Part shown: in pieces, positions 24,346 to 34,093 of the stretch
Numbering within the stretch: position 1 is the stretch's first letter
Layout of the letters: each line of letters starts with the position of its first letter
NCBI RefSeq assembly: GCF_024679095.1
Contig: NC_066570.1
Location: 10,231,804-10,295,803 of the forward strand
DNA length: 64,000 bases
Direction of reading: 5' to 3'
DNA from: Eriocheir sinensis
Lineage: Eukaryota; Arthropoda; Malacostraca; Decapoda; Varunidae
Translations under genes and position numbers: made by a program
Notes under the pieces: model-generated
What the model was told of the DNA's origin: nothing
What the model saw: only the letters and a program-made list of their open reading frames with translations
The model's database searches: none

Positions 24346-26140
24346 TTATACTGCTGCCCTATGAAAGGCATCTCTTAACTCCGATGAAGTAGGTGGTGAC
24401 TGTGGTGGAGCAGCTTCATTGTCATCCCTGGCAGTGGCAGGTGTCATTGGGCCAGCAGATGATGAAGCAGTGGCTGGTGTCATTGGGCCAGCAGATGATG
24501 AAGCAGTGGCAGGTGTCATTGGGCCAGCAGATGATGAAGCAGTGGCTGGTGTCATTGGGCCAGCAGATGATGAAGCAGTGGCAGGTGTCATTGGGCCAGC
24601 AGATGATGAAGCAGTGGCTGGTGTCATTGGGCCAGCAGATGATGAAGCAGTGGCAGGTGTCATTGGGCCAGCAGATGATGAAGCAGTGGCAGGTGTCATT
24701 GGGCCAGCAGATGATGAAGCAGTGGCTGGTGTCATTGGGCCAGCAGATGATGAAGCAGTGGCTGGTGTCATTGGGCCAGCAGATGATGAAGCAGTGGCAG
24801 GTGTCATTGGGCCAGCAGATGATGAAGCAGTGGCAGGTGTCATTGGGCCAGCAGATGATGAAGCAGTGGCTGGTGTCATTGGGCCAGCAGATGATGAAGC
24901 AGTGGCTGGTGTCATTGGGCCAGCAGATGATGAAGCAGTGGCTGGTGTCATTGGGCCAGCAGATGATGAAGCAGTGGCAGGTGTCATTGGGCCAGCAGAT
25001 GATGAAGCAGTGGCTGGTGTCATTGGGCCAGCAGATGATGAAGCAGTGGCTGGTGTCATTGGGCCAGCAGATGATGAAGCAGTGGCAGGTGTCATTGGGC
25101 CAGCAGATGATGAAGCAGTGGCTGGTGTCATTGGGCCAGCAGATGATGAAGCAGTGGCTGGTGTCATTGGGCCAGCAGATGATGAAGCAGTGGCTGGTGT
25201 CATTGGGCCAGCAGATGATGAAGCAGTGGCTGGTGTCATTGGGCCAGCAGATGATGAAGCAGTGGCTGGTGTCATTGGGCCAGCAGATGATGAAGCAGTG
25301 GCTGGTGTCATTGGGCCAGCAGATGATGAAGCAGTGGCTGGTGTCATTGGGCCAGCAGATGATGAAGCAGTGGCAGGTGTCATTGGGCCAGCAGATGATG
25401 AAGCAGTGGCAGGTGTCATTGGGCCAGCAGATGATGAAGCAGTGGCTGGTGTCATTGGGCCAGCAGATGATGAAGCAGTGGCAGGTGTCATTGGGCCAGC
25501 AGATGATGAAGCAGTGGCTGGTGTCATTGGGCCAGCAGATGATGAAGCAGTGGCTGGTGTCATTGGGCCAGCAGATGATGAAGCAGTGGCTGGTGTCATT
25601 GGGCCAGCAGATGATGAAGCAGTGGCTGGTGTCATTGGGCCAGCAGATGATGAAGCAGTGGCTGGTGTCATTGGGCCAGCAGATGATGAAGCAGTGGCAG
25701 GTGTCATTGGGCCAGCAGATGATGAAGCAGTGGCTGGTGTCATTGGGCCAGCAGATGATGAAGCAGTGGCAGGTGTCATTGGGCCAGCAGATGATGAAGC
25801 AGTGGCTGGTGTCATTGGGCCAGCAGATGATGAAGCAGTGGCTGGTGTCATTGGGCCAGCAGATGATGAAGCAGTGGCTGGTGTCATTGGGCCAGCAGAT
25901 GATGAAGCAGTGGCTGGTGTCATTGGGCCAGCAGATGATGAAGCAGTGGCTGGTGTCATTGGGCCAGCAGATGATGAAGCAGTGGCTGGTGTCATTGGGC
26001 CAGCAGATGATGAAGCAGTGGCTGGTGTCATAGGGCCAGCAGATGATGAAGCAGTGGCTGTTGCCGGAGCAGCTGATGGTATATTTTCCACAAGTAATGA
26101 ACAATGTGCTGGGATGGTCTCTAGCAATACAGCAGCGGGG
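24346..26140 (-). CDS. Exon 4 (last) of Myb/SANT-like gene: 45-unit Ala/Ser/Thr/Pro repeat domain
   Basis: Begins after an acceptor (ctttttttcag, 26151-26141) and runs 598 codons to a TAA at 24346. It starts PAAVLLETIPAHCSLLVEN, then repeats the 12-residue unit TASSSAGPMTPA 45 times (36 bp each, 24431-26050), and ends RDDNEAAPPQSPPTSSEL before DAFHRAAV. The preceding exon ends in two bases (ct) and this exon supplies the third, so the frame is continuous. The repeat is low-complexity, uncharged and probably disordered, like a mucin-type or transcription-factor linker. Every base change inside the array is synonymous in this frame. Function unknown. Confidence 0.65.
24431..26050. repeat. 36-bp minisatellite, 45 near-identical units
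   Basis: Unit gcagtggcwggtgtcattgg followed by gccagcagatgatgaa (plus strand). Units differ at one position only (a or t in ggcwggt), plus a single t-to-a change in the last unit (26031). Plus-strand order of the variable base begins a,t,a,t,a,t,a,a,t,t,a,a and later has runs of up to seven t. Because the period is a multiple of three and lacks stops, at least four frames are open through the array. Confidence 0.97.
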
Positions 26141-26184
26141 CTGAAAAAAAGCGTCATATATTAGTCATGATTAATGCATGTAAC

Positions 26185-26440
26185 TTAACCCCTTAACTGC
26201 GGATTTCCTGCAAGAAAACGTCACCAAACCACAGAAATGGAACAAATAGTGGTTGCTACAATTCAGTGAAGAAAATGTAGTCCTACACCTTGGGAGGGGA
26301 TATCCAGCATACCAATACCACATGGGAAACACTCCACTATCCACCGCAGAGGCAGAGAAAGACCTGGGACTATTATTTTACCAGGCTAGCAGTGGAAGCC
26401 AAATCCATGCCAATCGTAGCGGATGGGTTAAATAGGTACG
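26185..26440 (+). repeat. Interspersed repeat containing an RT fragment
   Basis: Starts ttaaccccttaactgcggat and contains a short reverse-transcriptase piece (LHLGRGYPAYQYHMGNTPLS, then EAEKDLG), the KCxVMHLG thumb segment of a CR1/L2-like element. The same repeat, with the same lead-in, is present at 61131-61520. It lies in intron 3 of the Myb/SANT-like gene. Confidence 0.75.
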
Positions 26441-26619
26441 TAGTTGAAGAAAAAGGATCTTAAAGGTGAAATATTACTTATTAACAGAAATATTCCACTA
26501 TTTGTTATTGGTTGTAAAATAATTGACTGATAAAGTGTGTATCTACAAAGAATATGAATTTAAGAGTGATTAATAAATTGTTTTAATGAGAATATAAAAG
26601 TTTTTCCCCCATAACATAC

Positions 26620-26809
26620 AGGCCAGTCAATATTTCACTGCTGCTTGACTGTTGCTGCTGTCCTATCCCTAACACATCATCAGCTGTGTCAATGCTGAGT
26701 GGCTCTGGTACCCCTTCAAATACATGAGACGAGCAGCCTATGATGTCATCCACCAGTTTATCTACCACAGTTAATGTCTGCGTATCTGTGGTGCCACACG
26801 TGTGGGGCA
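26620..26809 (-). CDS. Exon 3 of Myb/SANT-like gene
   Basis: Encodes about 63 residues including LTVVDKLVDDIIGCSSHVFE and LSIDTADDVLGIGQQQQSSS. Acidic and Ser/Gln-rich, it is the linker that usually follows the DNA-binding domain in Myb/SANT-like proteins. With the acceptor cacctgag at 26810 and donor gtatgt at 26619, the length (190 nt) fits both neighbours' phases. A stronger acceptor 8 bases upstream (cccccag) would put the start out of frame unless one C is missing from cccc at 26804-26807. The start is therefore uncertain. Confidence 0.6.
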
Positions 26810-27247
26810 CTCAGGTGCTGGGGGAAATGTCATTGTTATGAAGGGGCAGGGGTAAACCAGTGTATGCTGTGAGGCCTTGGTGTGGAAGTTCCCTGTCTGA
26901 ACTGTGCAGCTAATCCCCCATGCAGTGAGGGCCTTTTTTACTCCCTCAGGGGCTGTGCAGCTGAGAGAGTGGTGTACATGAGTGTGAGTGTGTGAGTGAG
27001 TGTGTGCCTGTCTTGGCTAAAACCCTTCATTGGGGGAAGATAGCCAAGGTATTTCGATAGATTGATAGTCATTGACAGATGAACATCAAAAAAATTTATA
27101 TATAAAATATACAGTTCACTGCTATGAACTTATTAACTTTAAGCTGAAATAAAGGCATTGTGGCCAGTATAGCTGCATTCTGTGAGCACATAAAAAACTA
27201 ACTAATATAAGTTTTACATTTAAAGACATAACAACTAAAAAAAATAC

Positions 27248-27363
27248 CAGTCTGCCGCTGCTCATTCTTGCACTTGGTAATGCGAGGCTTTGATTTTTGT
27301 TGTACGTTGTACCAACGCCTCTCACAGTCATCCTGCGTACTGGGTCCACTCCCAATGAAGGCA
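27248..27363 (-). CDS. Exon 2 of Myb/SANT-like gene
   Basis: Reads AFIGSGPSTQDDCERRWYNV then QQKSKPRITKCKNEQRQT. This is the third helix and the basic tail of a Myb/SANT-like DNA-binding domain, with the conserved arginine-tryptophan pair in the recognition helix. Acceptor gacag (27366-27364) and donor gtattt (27247). The first base completes a codon begun by exon 1 (ag|t), and the last base (g) opens the codon finished by exon 3. Confidence 0.65.
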
Positions 27364-27609
27364 CTGTCAAGGTATAAATGTAAAGCGAGTATCTTAATCG
27401 TTTCACTATGGCATGCTATTTATTTCCCATACCTTCTCCAATAACATTTAATACATGCTGTGATGGAAATCTAAATCAGTACCGGTATTTTATTTACATG
27501 CATCATAAGATATTAACTTTTCAGTTGTTATGAACATGGCCTTAAATACTACTTTTCATTACCTACTTTTCTAAAATGCTTTTCTCTAAGTAGGATGATA
27601 TTACACAAT

Positions 27610-28780
27610 ACAGCTATACAAAAAAATTAAAGTATTAATCTTAATTCCATTCTTTTTATTATTTCTACTAGTAACCTAACATTATATCACCAGAAACTGT
27701 TTGACCAATGCTATCAAAATAATATTTTACTCTTGCTTTACCATTCTCATCAAATCTACCTATTCCGATATAGTCTTAACATAAAATACTTGTAAAAGTG
27801 TTGAGAGTCTGGCATGCCCAACCCACCCACCCCCAAAAAAATATATAAATAAGGAATAAATAAAATAACAGGTAAATATGACTTGACTCTCTTATACTAA
27901 CCCCCTTTCCACCCTAACAAACTTGGGGACCTACCATGTTAGGTTAGGACGTGCTAGGTAGGACAGGTTTAGCAGGAGTTGGTTTAGTTATGTTAGATGG
28001 CGCAATAGGCAACAACGTAAAAAAAATAATGAAAAAAAAAAAGATTGTTGAGGGAGTGGGGGTTGCAGCAGAAATGGTCATGATAATGCTATTCACATGG
28101 AGCAGTAGGAAAAAGTATGTTCTGTTTGGAAACTCTGTGGTTGTGTTTGTATACAAAAATACCCATTTGACGAGGTTAGGTTAGTTTGCAAGTTACTTGA
28201 ATCATGAACGTGTGAATATGTAACAAACAAAATAAAAGCGTTAACCTTAATCTCATTATCTTGAGTACATTCCAATCTAACATTATATCACCATAATCTG
28301 TTTGACCAATGCTATAAATATACTATTTTAATCTTACTTTACCATTCTCACGAAACTTACCTATTCCCATATAGTCTTGACATAAAGTATTTGTAAAAGT
28401 GTCCATAGTCTGGCATGCCTAGCATCACCCCCCCCGCCCCCAATAAAAAAAAATAATAAACAAATTAAAAATAATAAATAATAAAAAAAGGTCAAATATG
28501 CCTTAACTATCTATACCAACCCCCTCTTACCCCCCAACAAACTTGGCATGTTAAGTTAGGATGTGTTCGGTAGGACGGGGCAGGTTTGGCATGGTTAGGT
28601 TTAGCTATGTTAGGTTGTTGAGGAGAGGGGTTGTGGCAGAAAAGGTCAAAATGAAACTATTCAGAAACAGAATGAAAAGGTATGTTCTGGTTGGAAGGTC
28701 AGTGGTTGTGTTATTATGCAAAAAATACCCACTTGATTAGGTTAGGTTAGTTTGTAAGCTAACTGAAGCATGACTATGTG
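27610..28780. repeat. Tandem duplication of about 590 bp in intron 1, with TTAGG-like motifs
   Basis: Copy 1 (about 27615-28205) and copy 2 (about 28235-28777) share in order: a cattatatcacca block, gtttgaccaatgctat, taccattctca, tatagtctt, gtctggcatgcc, caaacttgg, and ttaggttagtttg at the end. Similarity is roughly four-fifths. Short TTAGGTTAGG strings stand at 27939, 28176 and 28736. Confidence 0.8.
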
Positions 28781-28789
28781 ATTACCAAC

Positions 28790-29097
28790 CTTGTTACAGC
28801 TTCTGCCACTTCAGTCCACGCTCTCTTCTTATCCTCAGGGGTGATGCTCTTCCCATAACACCCTCTGATTGTACGTATTTTTTCATGAATTTGACGTAAG
28901 AAGACCGTTTCATCTGGCGACCAATTAAACTTACTCCTTTTCTGCGCTGGTTCTCCGGCCCGTAGATCATTGGGGCAGATGACGTGGTTATGGTGCGGTA
29001 ATTTCAGCAGAGCAAGTCGTGACGCAGGAGGGGAGATAAGGGTATTGACGAGTGACGGAGTAAAAGCAGCCTTTGAGGCTGCTTCTATCTGCCACAA
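28790..29097 (-). CDS. Exon 1 (5-prime end undefined) of Myb/SANT-like gene
   Basis: Contains the first two helices of a Myb/SANT-like DNA-binding domain: KFNWSPDETVFLRQIHEKIR and KKRAWTEVAEAVT, with tryptophans spaced as in NAIF1/zeste-type domains. Upstream residues (AAFTPSLVNTLISPPASRL) are probably a flexible N-terminus. The frame has no ATG within the open stretch; the right edge given is where it reads back to a TTG, so a further 5-prime exon or an ATG farther out is likely. The donor gttggt at 28789 fits the phase of exon 2. Such genes are frequent both as host regulators and as partners of Harbinger-type transposons. Confidence 0.6.
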
Positions 29098-29099
29098 AA

Positions 29100-29830
29100 C
29101 TCAGTATTTTCTTGTGTTTGCCATTTATTATGTTTCTGTTGTACATTTATACATCTTTTCTTTATTATTCTTTTGAAATATATACTTAATTCATGTCGGA
29201 TGTTTACGTTTTGCACGGAGGCGTCCTTAGCAACGAGCCCGCCATAAAGAAGAAGAAGAAGAAGATAATAGTAGCCAGGATTTGCTAATACTTACACTCA
29301 AAGTTGACGAGGATAGCTGTTACTCTTAATAAATTGAAACTATTAACTTTGATAGTAACTTTAAGAGTAAAAGTTAATAGCTCTCGAGGATACGGGCCCA
29401 GGTGATCTATTTTGAGAAACATTCATTGACGACGTAGGCTCACGTGGCCGTAGCCTATTCATGTTATCCGTATAATATTTTCTGACCACAAATTCCAAAT
29501 TTCTAAAAATTATGATTGATAGACTTCATTTTCTGTTTATGTAATACTTTTTTTCTACAGCGTGTGTCATTTCTTGAATTCACGCAGGCTTGGGATTTGT
29601 GTCTTTCCATTCTTTACATATTTCCTCCCTGGTCACAAAACGCCAGAAAACGCTTCACGTACGTACTTTATGTAATGTAGGAAAGTCACCACTGACTCGG
29701 CTGATGCCCGGATAATTCAGTTAATCAGGTAGGTAAATAATGAAATAATGATTAAGAATAATTACTGCAAAACACGTTAGGTGAAGAATCATCAGCCAAG
29801 CCTAATCTATAGCAATAAGTGACCCAGGTT
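29100..29830. other. No gene seen
   Basis: AT-rich spacer with a short gaa-repeat (29249-29268). No ORF or repeat recognised with confidence; the promoter region of the minus-strand Myb/SANT-like gene may lie here. Confidence 0.5.
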
Positions 29831-29835
29831 TTCTC

Positions 29836-30620
29836 ATGAGTTTGGAAGTGCTCACCTTAGTTCTAAGTTTCACTAAACCCTTGCCAGAAAAGCTGCAGGG
29901 GTCACAACAAGAACTGATGGGTGCTCTTGGAAGTGTAGCTACACAGAGCTGCATAGATGCATTTCAGTCCTATCGTGATGGAAATAAGTTCAACCAACTT
30001 TTTGCCCAAGCTGAGGAAAGGTACGGAGATATCATCCAGAAGCCTTGAACAATCAGTGGTCATCATAAACATAATTAAGGCTAACCCTTCAACAGCAACT
30101 CCATAGGAGTACTATCGAAGAGCTATTTTTCTCCCATTTTCGGACACTGCTATAGCACAACTTAGGGAAAGGTTTGCATCTAAACACATTAGGAGTTTTT
30201 GTTGGGAAATCTTGTTCCTCTTTTCAGTTGATAATGGCTTTGGTAAACTGAAGGAGTCAGTTGAATTTTATGGAAATTTCTTGATGGAGATGCCGATCTC
30301 GTTGAAGATGACTATCTACGGGGGCAGAGTTATTGGGAGCGTCGTGAATCTCATGAGAGGTCAAAGCAAGTTCTTGAGACATTAGCATGTGCCAAAAAAT
30401 TGGGCACACGTCCAAAATTTTCCACCCTATTGCAAATTTTTCAACCCTACCTGTTAGCACTTTCACCAATGAGCGATTATTAAGTGCCCTTAAATTGCTT
30501 AAAACATACCTTAGGAACGCAGTGAGTGACAGTCGTTTAAATGGACTGGCCTTACTCTGTCCATTGTGACACAAATCTTGATCATGAAGTCCTTGATGAA
30601 TTTGCACGTAAGAACAGACG
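29836..30620 (+). pseudogene. hAT-type transposase remnant
   Basis: Broken plus-strand coding. The first part (29836-30045) reads LQGSQQELMGALGSVATQSC and further helical sequence. The recognisable part, about 30420-30620, reads FSTLLQIF, LPVSTFTNERLLSALKLLKT, YLRNAVSDSRLNGLALL and, after a stop, DHEVLDEFARKNRRI. This is the C-terminal dimerisation domain of hAT transposases (ATAERxFSxLKxIKxxLRSxMxxxRLxxLAL pattern). Several stops and frame changes lie between the parts. Confidence 0.75.
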
Positions 30621-30900
30621 CATAAATTTGAGGTAAACCAGTTACAATGTATTGTTGTTGACAGTAACGAATCTAATTCATCTAGTTAATTTTATTTTAT
30701 ATTAATAAAATACCTGACCCAGTTTCCATGTATCTTGTAAAAATATGTATTACAGCAGCAGCTTGTATAAACGAAGATTATACATGTTATATGAATATAA
30801 CATTTTTTTCCTTGCCAGTATATTACTTTTTTATCAGAACATTTAGTTCTAGAGTAAGTAGTGTTGTTTCGAGGAAAATTTTGCAGTCCAAATTACAGAA

Positions 30901-31509
30901 ATGAACAAGATTTCTCCCCTCTCCACACCCACCATACTTCCCTTCCCTTCTGCCGCCGCTGACTCTCATTCATCACCCCCCTCTCCCCTTTCCTCCACCT
31001 CTTCCCTCCCTTCCGTCTCTTCCTGCTCTTCCTCGCATTCTCTCTCCTTGTCCTCCCCCACATCACCTCCCCCTTCTTCTGCTACCACTACCTCCCCCGC
31101 CTCCTCCTCCTCCCCCGCCTCCCTCCCTCTCCCCTCCTCCCCTGCCTCCCCCACCACCTCCGCCACCACCTCAGCCACCTCCTCCTCCCCCCCTCCCCCT
31201 TCGACGTCATCCTCTTCCTCTCTCTCCTTCTTCCACTCATCGTCCTCCTCCTCCTCCTCCTCCTCCTCCTCCCCCTCCTCCCCTGCCTCCCCCACCACCT
31301 CCGCCACCACCTCAGCCACCTCCTCCTCCCCCCCTCCCCCTTCGACGTCATCTCCTTCCTCTCTCTCCTTCTTCCACTCATCGTCCTCCTCCTCCTCTTC
31401 CTCCTCCTCCTCCTCCTCCTCCCCCTCCTCCTCCTCCTCCTTCCTCCTCCCCCTCCCCTGTTGCCGCCCCACCCTCTCCTCCTGTAGCGGCTTCCCTTCC
31501 GTCTACTGA
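30901..31509 (+). pseudogene. CR1 A3 ORF1, Ser/Pro-rich N-terminal region
   Basis: ATG at 30901 opens a 202-codon frame made almost wholly of Ser, Pro, Thr and Ala. A block of about 135-140 bp (contains acctcagccacctcctcctc and cttccactcatcgtcctcc) is duplicated at 31132-31270 and 31272-31410. The frame ends in a TGA at 31507, while the esterase-coding frame runs through TDKVYKRKVLVDGDS. One frame slip in the TCC-rich part would join them. Confidence 0.65.
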
Positions 31510-32040
31510 CAAAGTTTATAAGAGGAAAGTCCTGGTGGATGGGGACTCTCAAGTCAGGTTCACTGACAGGTACTTTTGTTCAAGGGATAAGGAAAATAGG
31601 CTTCGAGTGTGCTTTCCCAGGGCAGGCATCCAGCACGTATCTAACAGCATGGAGGAACTGTTAGCAGGGAGGGACACAGCCAATCGTCTTCTGCAGTTAC
31701 GGTGGTAATGACATCAGTAAGGTGGGTAGCGAAGAGATATTTCGGCGCTTCAGGGAATCGTTTGCTAAGGTGAGGGACTTCGGGGGGGTGCCGGCTGTTT
31801 GTGGGGTTTTGCCGAGGAGGGGGGTGGGAGAGGGATGGCTTTCCAGAGCCTTAGCAGTAAACAGCAGGCTGGCGGCCCACTGTAAGCGAAATGGTTGGCT
31901 TTTCCTTGACAATTGGGACCTCTTCTACAATAAAGCCACCTTGTATGCCAAGGATGGCGTGCATCTGTCACTCCAGGGGGTGGAGGTTCTCGCAGACTCC
32001 CTCGAGCGATCACTTAGCACCCTACATAATTTTTTAGAGT
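31510..32040 (+). pseudogene. CR1 A3 ORF1, SGNH/GDSL-type esterase domain
   Basis: Reads KVLVDGDSQVRFTDRYF (GDS block with the nucleophile serine), then a Y/SYGGNDISKVG segment (block III, GGND) across a frame slip near 31700. IFRRFRESFAKVRDFGG, VPAVCGVLPRR and YAKDGVHLSLQGVEVLADSL follow (block V, DxxH with catalytic aspartate and histidine). Esterase domains in ORF1 are a known trait of some CR1 elements. The catalytic serine, GND and D/H residues are all visible. Confidence 0.78.
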
Positions 32041-32071
32041 AGGCGAGGGGGGAGGGCCTGTCAATGCATAG

Positions 32072-34093
32072 CAGACTGGGACCAGGGGGCGCAGGAGAAA
32101 TCGAAAGGATATAAGAAAGGATGGGCTAACGGCTTATTACACCAACAGTAGGAGTCTCAGGAACAAGATAGATCTACTGAGGGGGAAAGCATGTGTCGAG
32201 AAATTCGACATTATAGCTATCACGGAAACATGGGTGGATACTGCCAACAAAAACTTTGTGTCTGAGTATGAAATAGATGGTTACCAGATGTTTCACAAAG
32301 ATAGAAAGGGAAGAAGGGGAGGGGGGGTGGCACTTTGTGTTAAAGACACATTTAAATGTTCCGCTAACAACTCTATTCAAACAAATAGCGACTCAGAATC
32401 AGTTTGGGTGGACGTCCACAAAGGGAAAGACAAACTAATTCTAGGGGTTCTTTACAGGCCACCCAACCTCAGCAGGCAGGACACTGATATATTACTACAA
32501 GAGGTAGGCAGGGCGAGCAGGAGCAAAAATGTCTGCATAATGGGGGATTTTAACTATAGGAATATAGATTGGGAAGGCGTGGTGGGTGATCTAGAGTCTG
32601 AGGATTTTCTGAAAGTAATACAAGATAATTTTCTCAAGCAGACAGTAACAGAGCCCACCAGGGGTAACAACATTCTGGACTTGGCCTTAACTAACACCGA
32701 GTATATGATCAGCGAGCTAGATGTTGAGGGAGAATTAGGTGGCAGTGATCACAAGGAAATTAGGTTTAAATTAGACTGGGCGGTGACCCATGAACTCAAC
32801 CCTGTGTTGGTGCCCGACTTTAGAAGAGCTGATTATGAGGGGCTCAGAAGACACCTTGAGGAGGTAAATTGGGAAACCTTAGGGCTGGATGAGGGCCAGA
32901 TCTCAGGGCTGGAACCGGAAAGACAGGGGAACCATGTAGAAATGACCTACAATAATTTAGTTAGAGAAATTGCAGAGGGTCAGAGACAGCATATCCCTTA
33001 CCAAGCACGTAGGAAGGAAAATAACGACCCCAAATGGATGACCCGCAGACTCAAGCATGAAATAGGCTTGAAGAGAGGAATTTATAGGAAAATAAAGAAC
33101 GGAGAGATCCATCTCAGGGGTAGGTATGTTGAGCTCGTCAGGTCGGTGAAGAAGAACACCCGCCTAGCAAAAAGAAATTATGAGATTAGGGTAGCCAACG
33201 AGGCCAAGAGCGATCCCAAGGGCTTCTTCAAATTGTACAGGACGAAAACAAGGGACAGAATTGGACCGTTGAAAACAAACACGGGCGAGCTCGTTGAGAA
33301 TGGAGAAGATATGAGTCAAATGATGAATGACTATTTCCTCTCAGTTTTCACGCAGGAAAATCTAACAACCATTCCGGAGAGAGTTCAGATATATGAGGGT
33401 GACGAGAACGACAAGTTGAGGGATGTGATCATCACTAGGCAAGTAGTCCAGGATGAGATTGGTAGGTTGAGGAAAAACAAATCGCCGGGCCCAGACGAAG
33501 TATTCCCAAGGGTTCTGAAAGAGTGCAAGGAAGTCCTTAGTGGCCCTCTTGCCGATATCTTTAAGATGTCGGTAAATTCTGGGTATGTGCCCAATCAATG
33601 GAAAGTAGCTAATGTGACGCCGATTTTCAAAAAGGGAGACAAGTCAGCCACCTCAAACTATCGCCCAATTAGCTTAACATCAGTTGTAGGAAAGATTTTT
33701 GAGTCAATTATAGCCCGGAGCATTCGGGACCATCTAGAAAAGCATAATTTAATTCATGATTCACAACATGGGGTCACAAAGGGTAGGTCTTGCCTTACTA
33801 ACCTGTTGTCCTTCTACACTAAAGTAATCGAGGCGGTTGACAGAGATGAAAACTATGACATATTATATCTAGATTTCAGTAAAGCGTTCGACAAAGTCCC
33901 TCATCACCGGCTATTACTAAAATTACAGGCTCACGGCGTAGATGGGAAAGTTTTGAACTGGATCAGGGCGTGGCTTAGTGGTAGGAAGCTGAGAGTGCAA
34001 ATCAATGGTAGGAAATCTGAGTGGGGCAGTGTTACGAGTGGAGTCCCACAGGGTCGGTGCTGGGTCCTCTGCTTTTATTATTTACATCAATGA
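32072..34093 (+). pseudogene. CR1 A3 ORF2: endonuclease and most of reverse transcriptase
   Basis: The frame is open from 32072, with no ATG in frame before 32234. EEP motifs: YYTNSRSLRNKIDLLRGKAC, AITETWVDT (catalytic E), IMGDFNYRNIDW, NNILDLALTN and GGSDHKEI. Then the linker NDPKWMTRRLKHEIG, and RT motifs NKSPGPDEVFPRVLKECKE, WKVANVTPIFKKGDK, NYRPISLTSVVGK, YLDFSKAFDKVPHHRL and SGVPQG. One base is missing at the GS of PQGSVLGP, so the frame ends early at 34093. Over 600 intact codons indicate a relatively young insertion. Confidence 0.9.

Noticed and set aside
24431..26050. CRISPR-like array
   Set aside because: Units are contiguous 36-bp repeats with no spacers, in a eukaryotic split gene.
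30966..31552. Minus-strand Glu- and Arg-rich frames (168 and 154 codons)
   Set aside because: Antisense shadows of the TCC-rich ORF1 leader of the CR1-like element.
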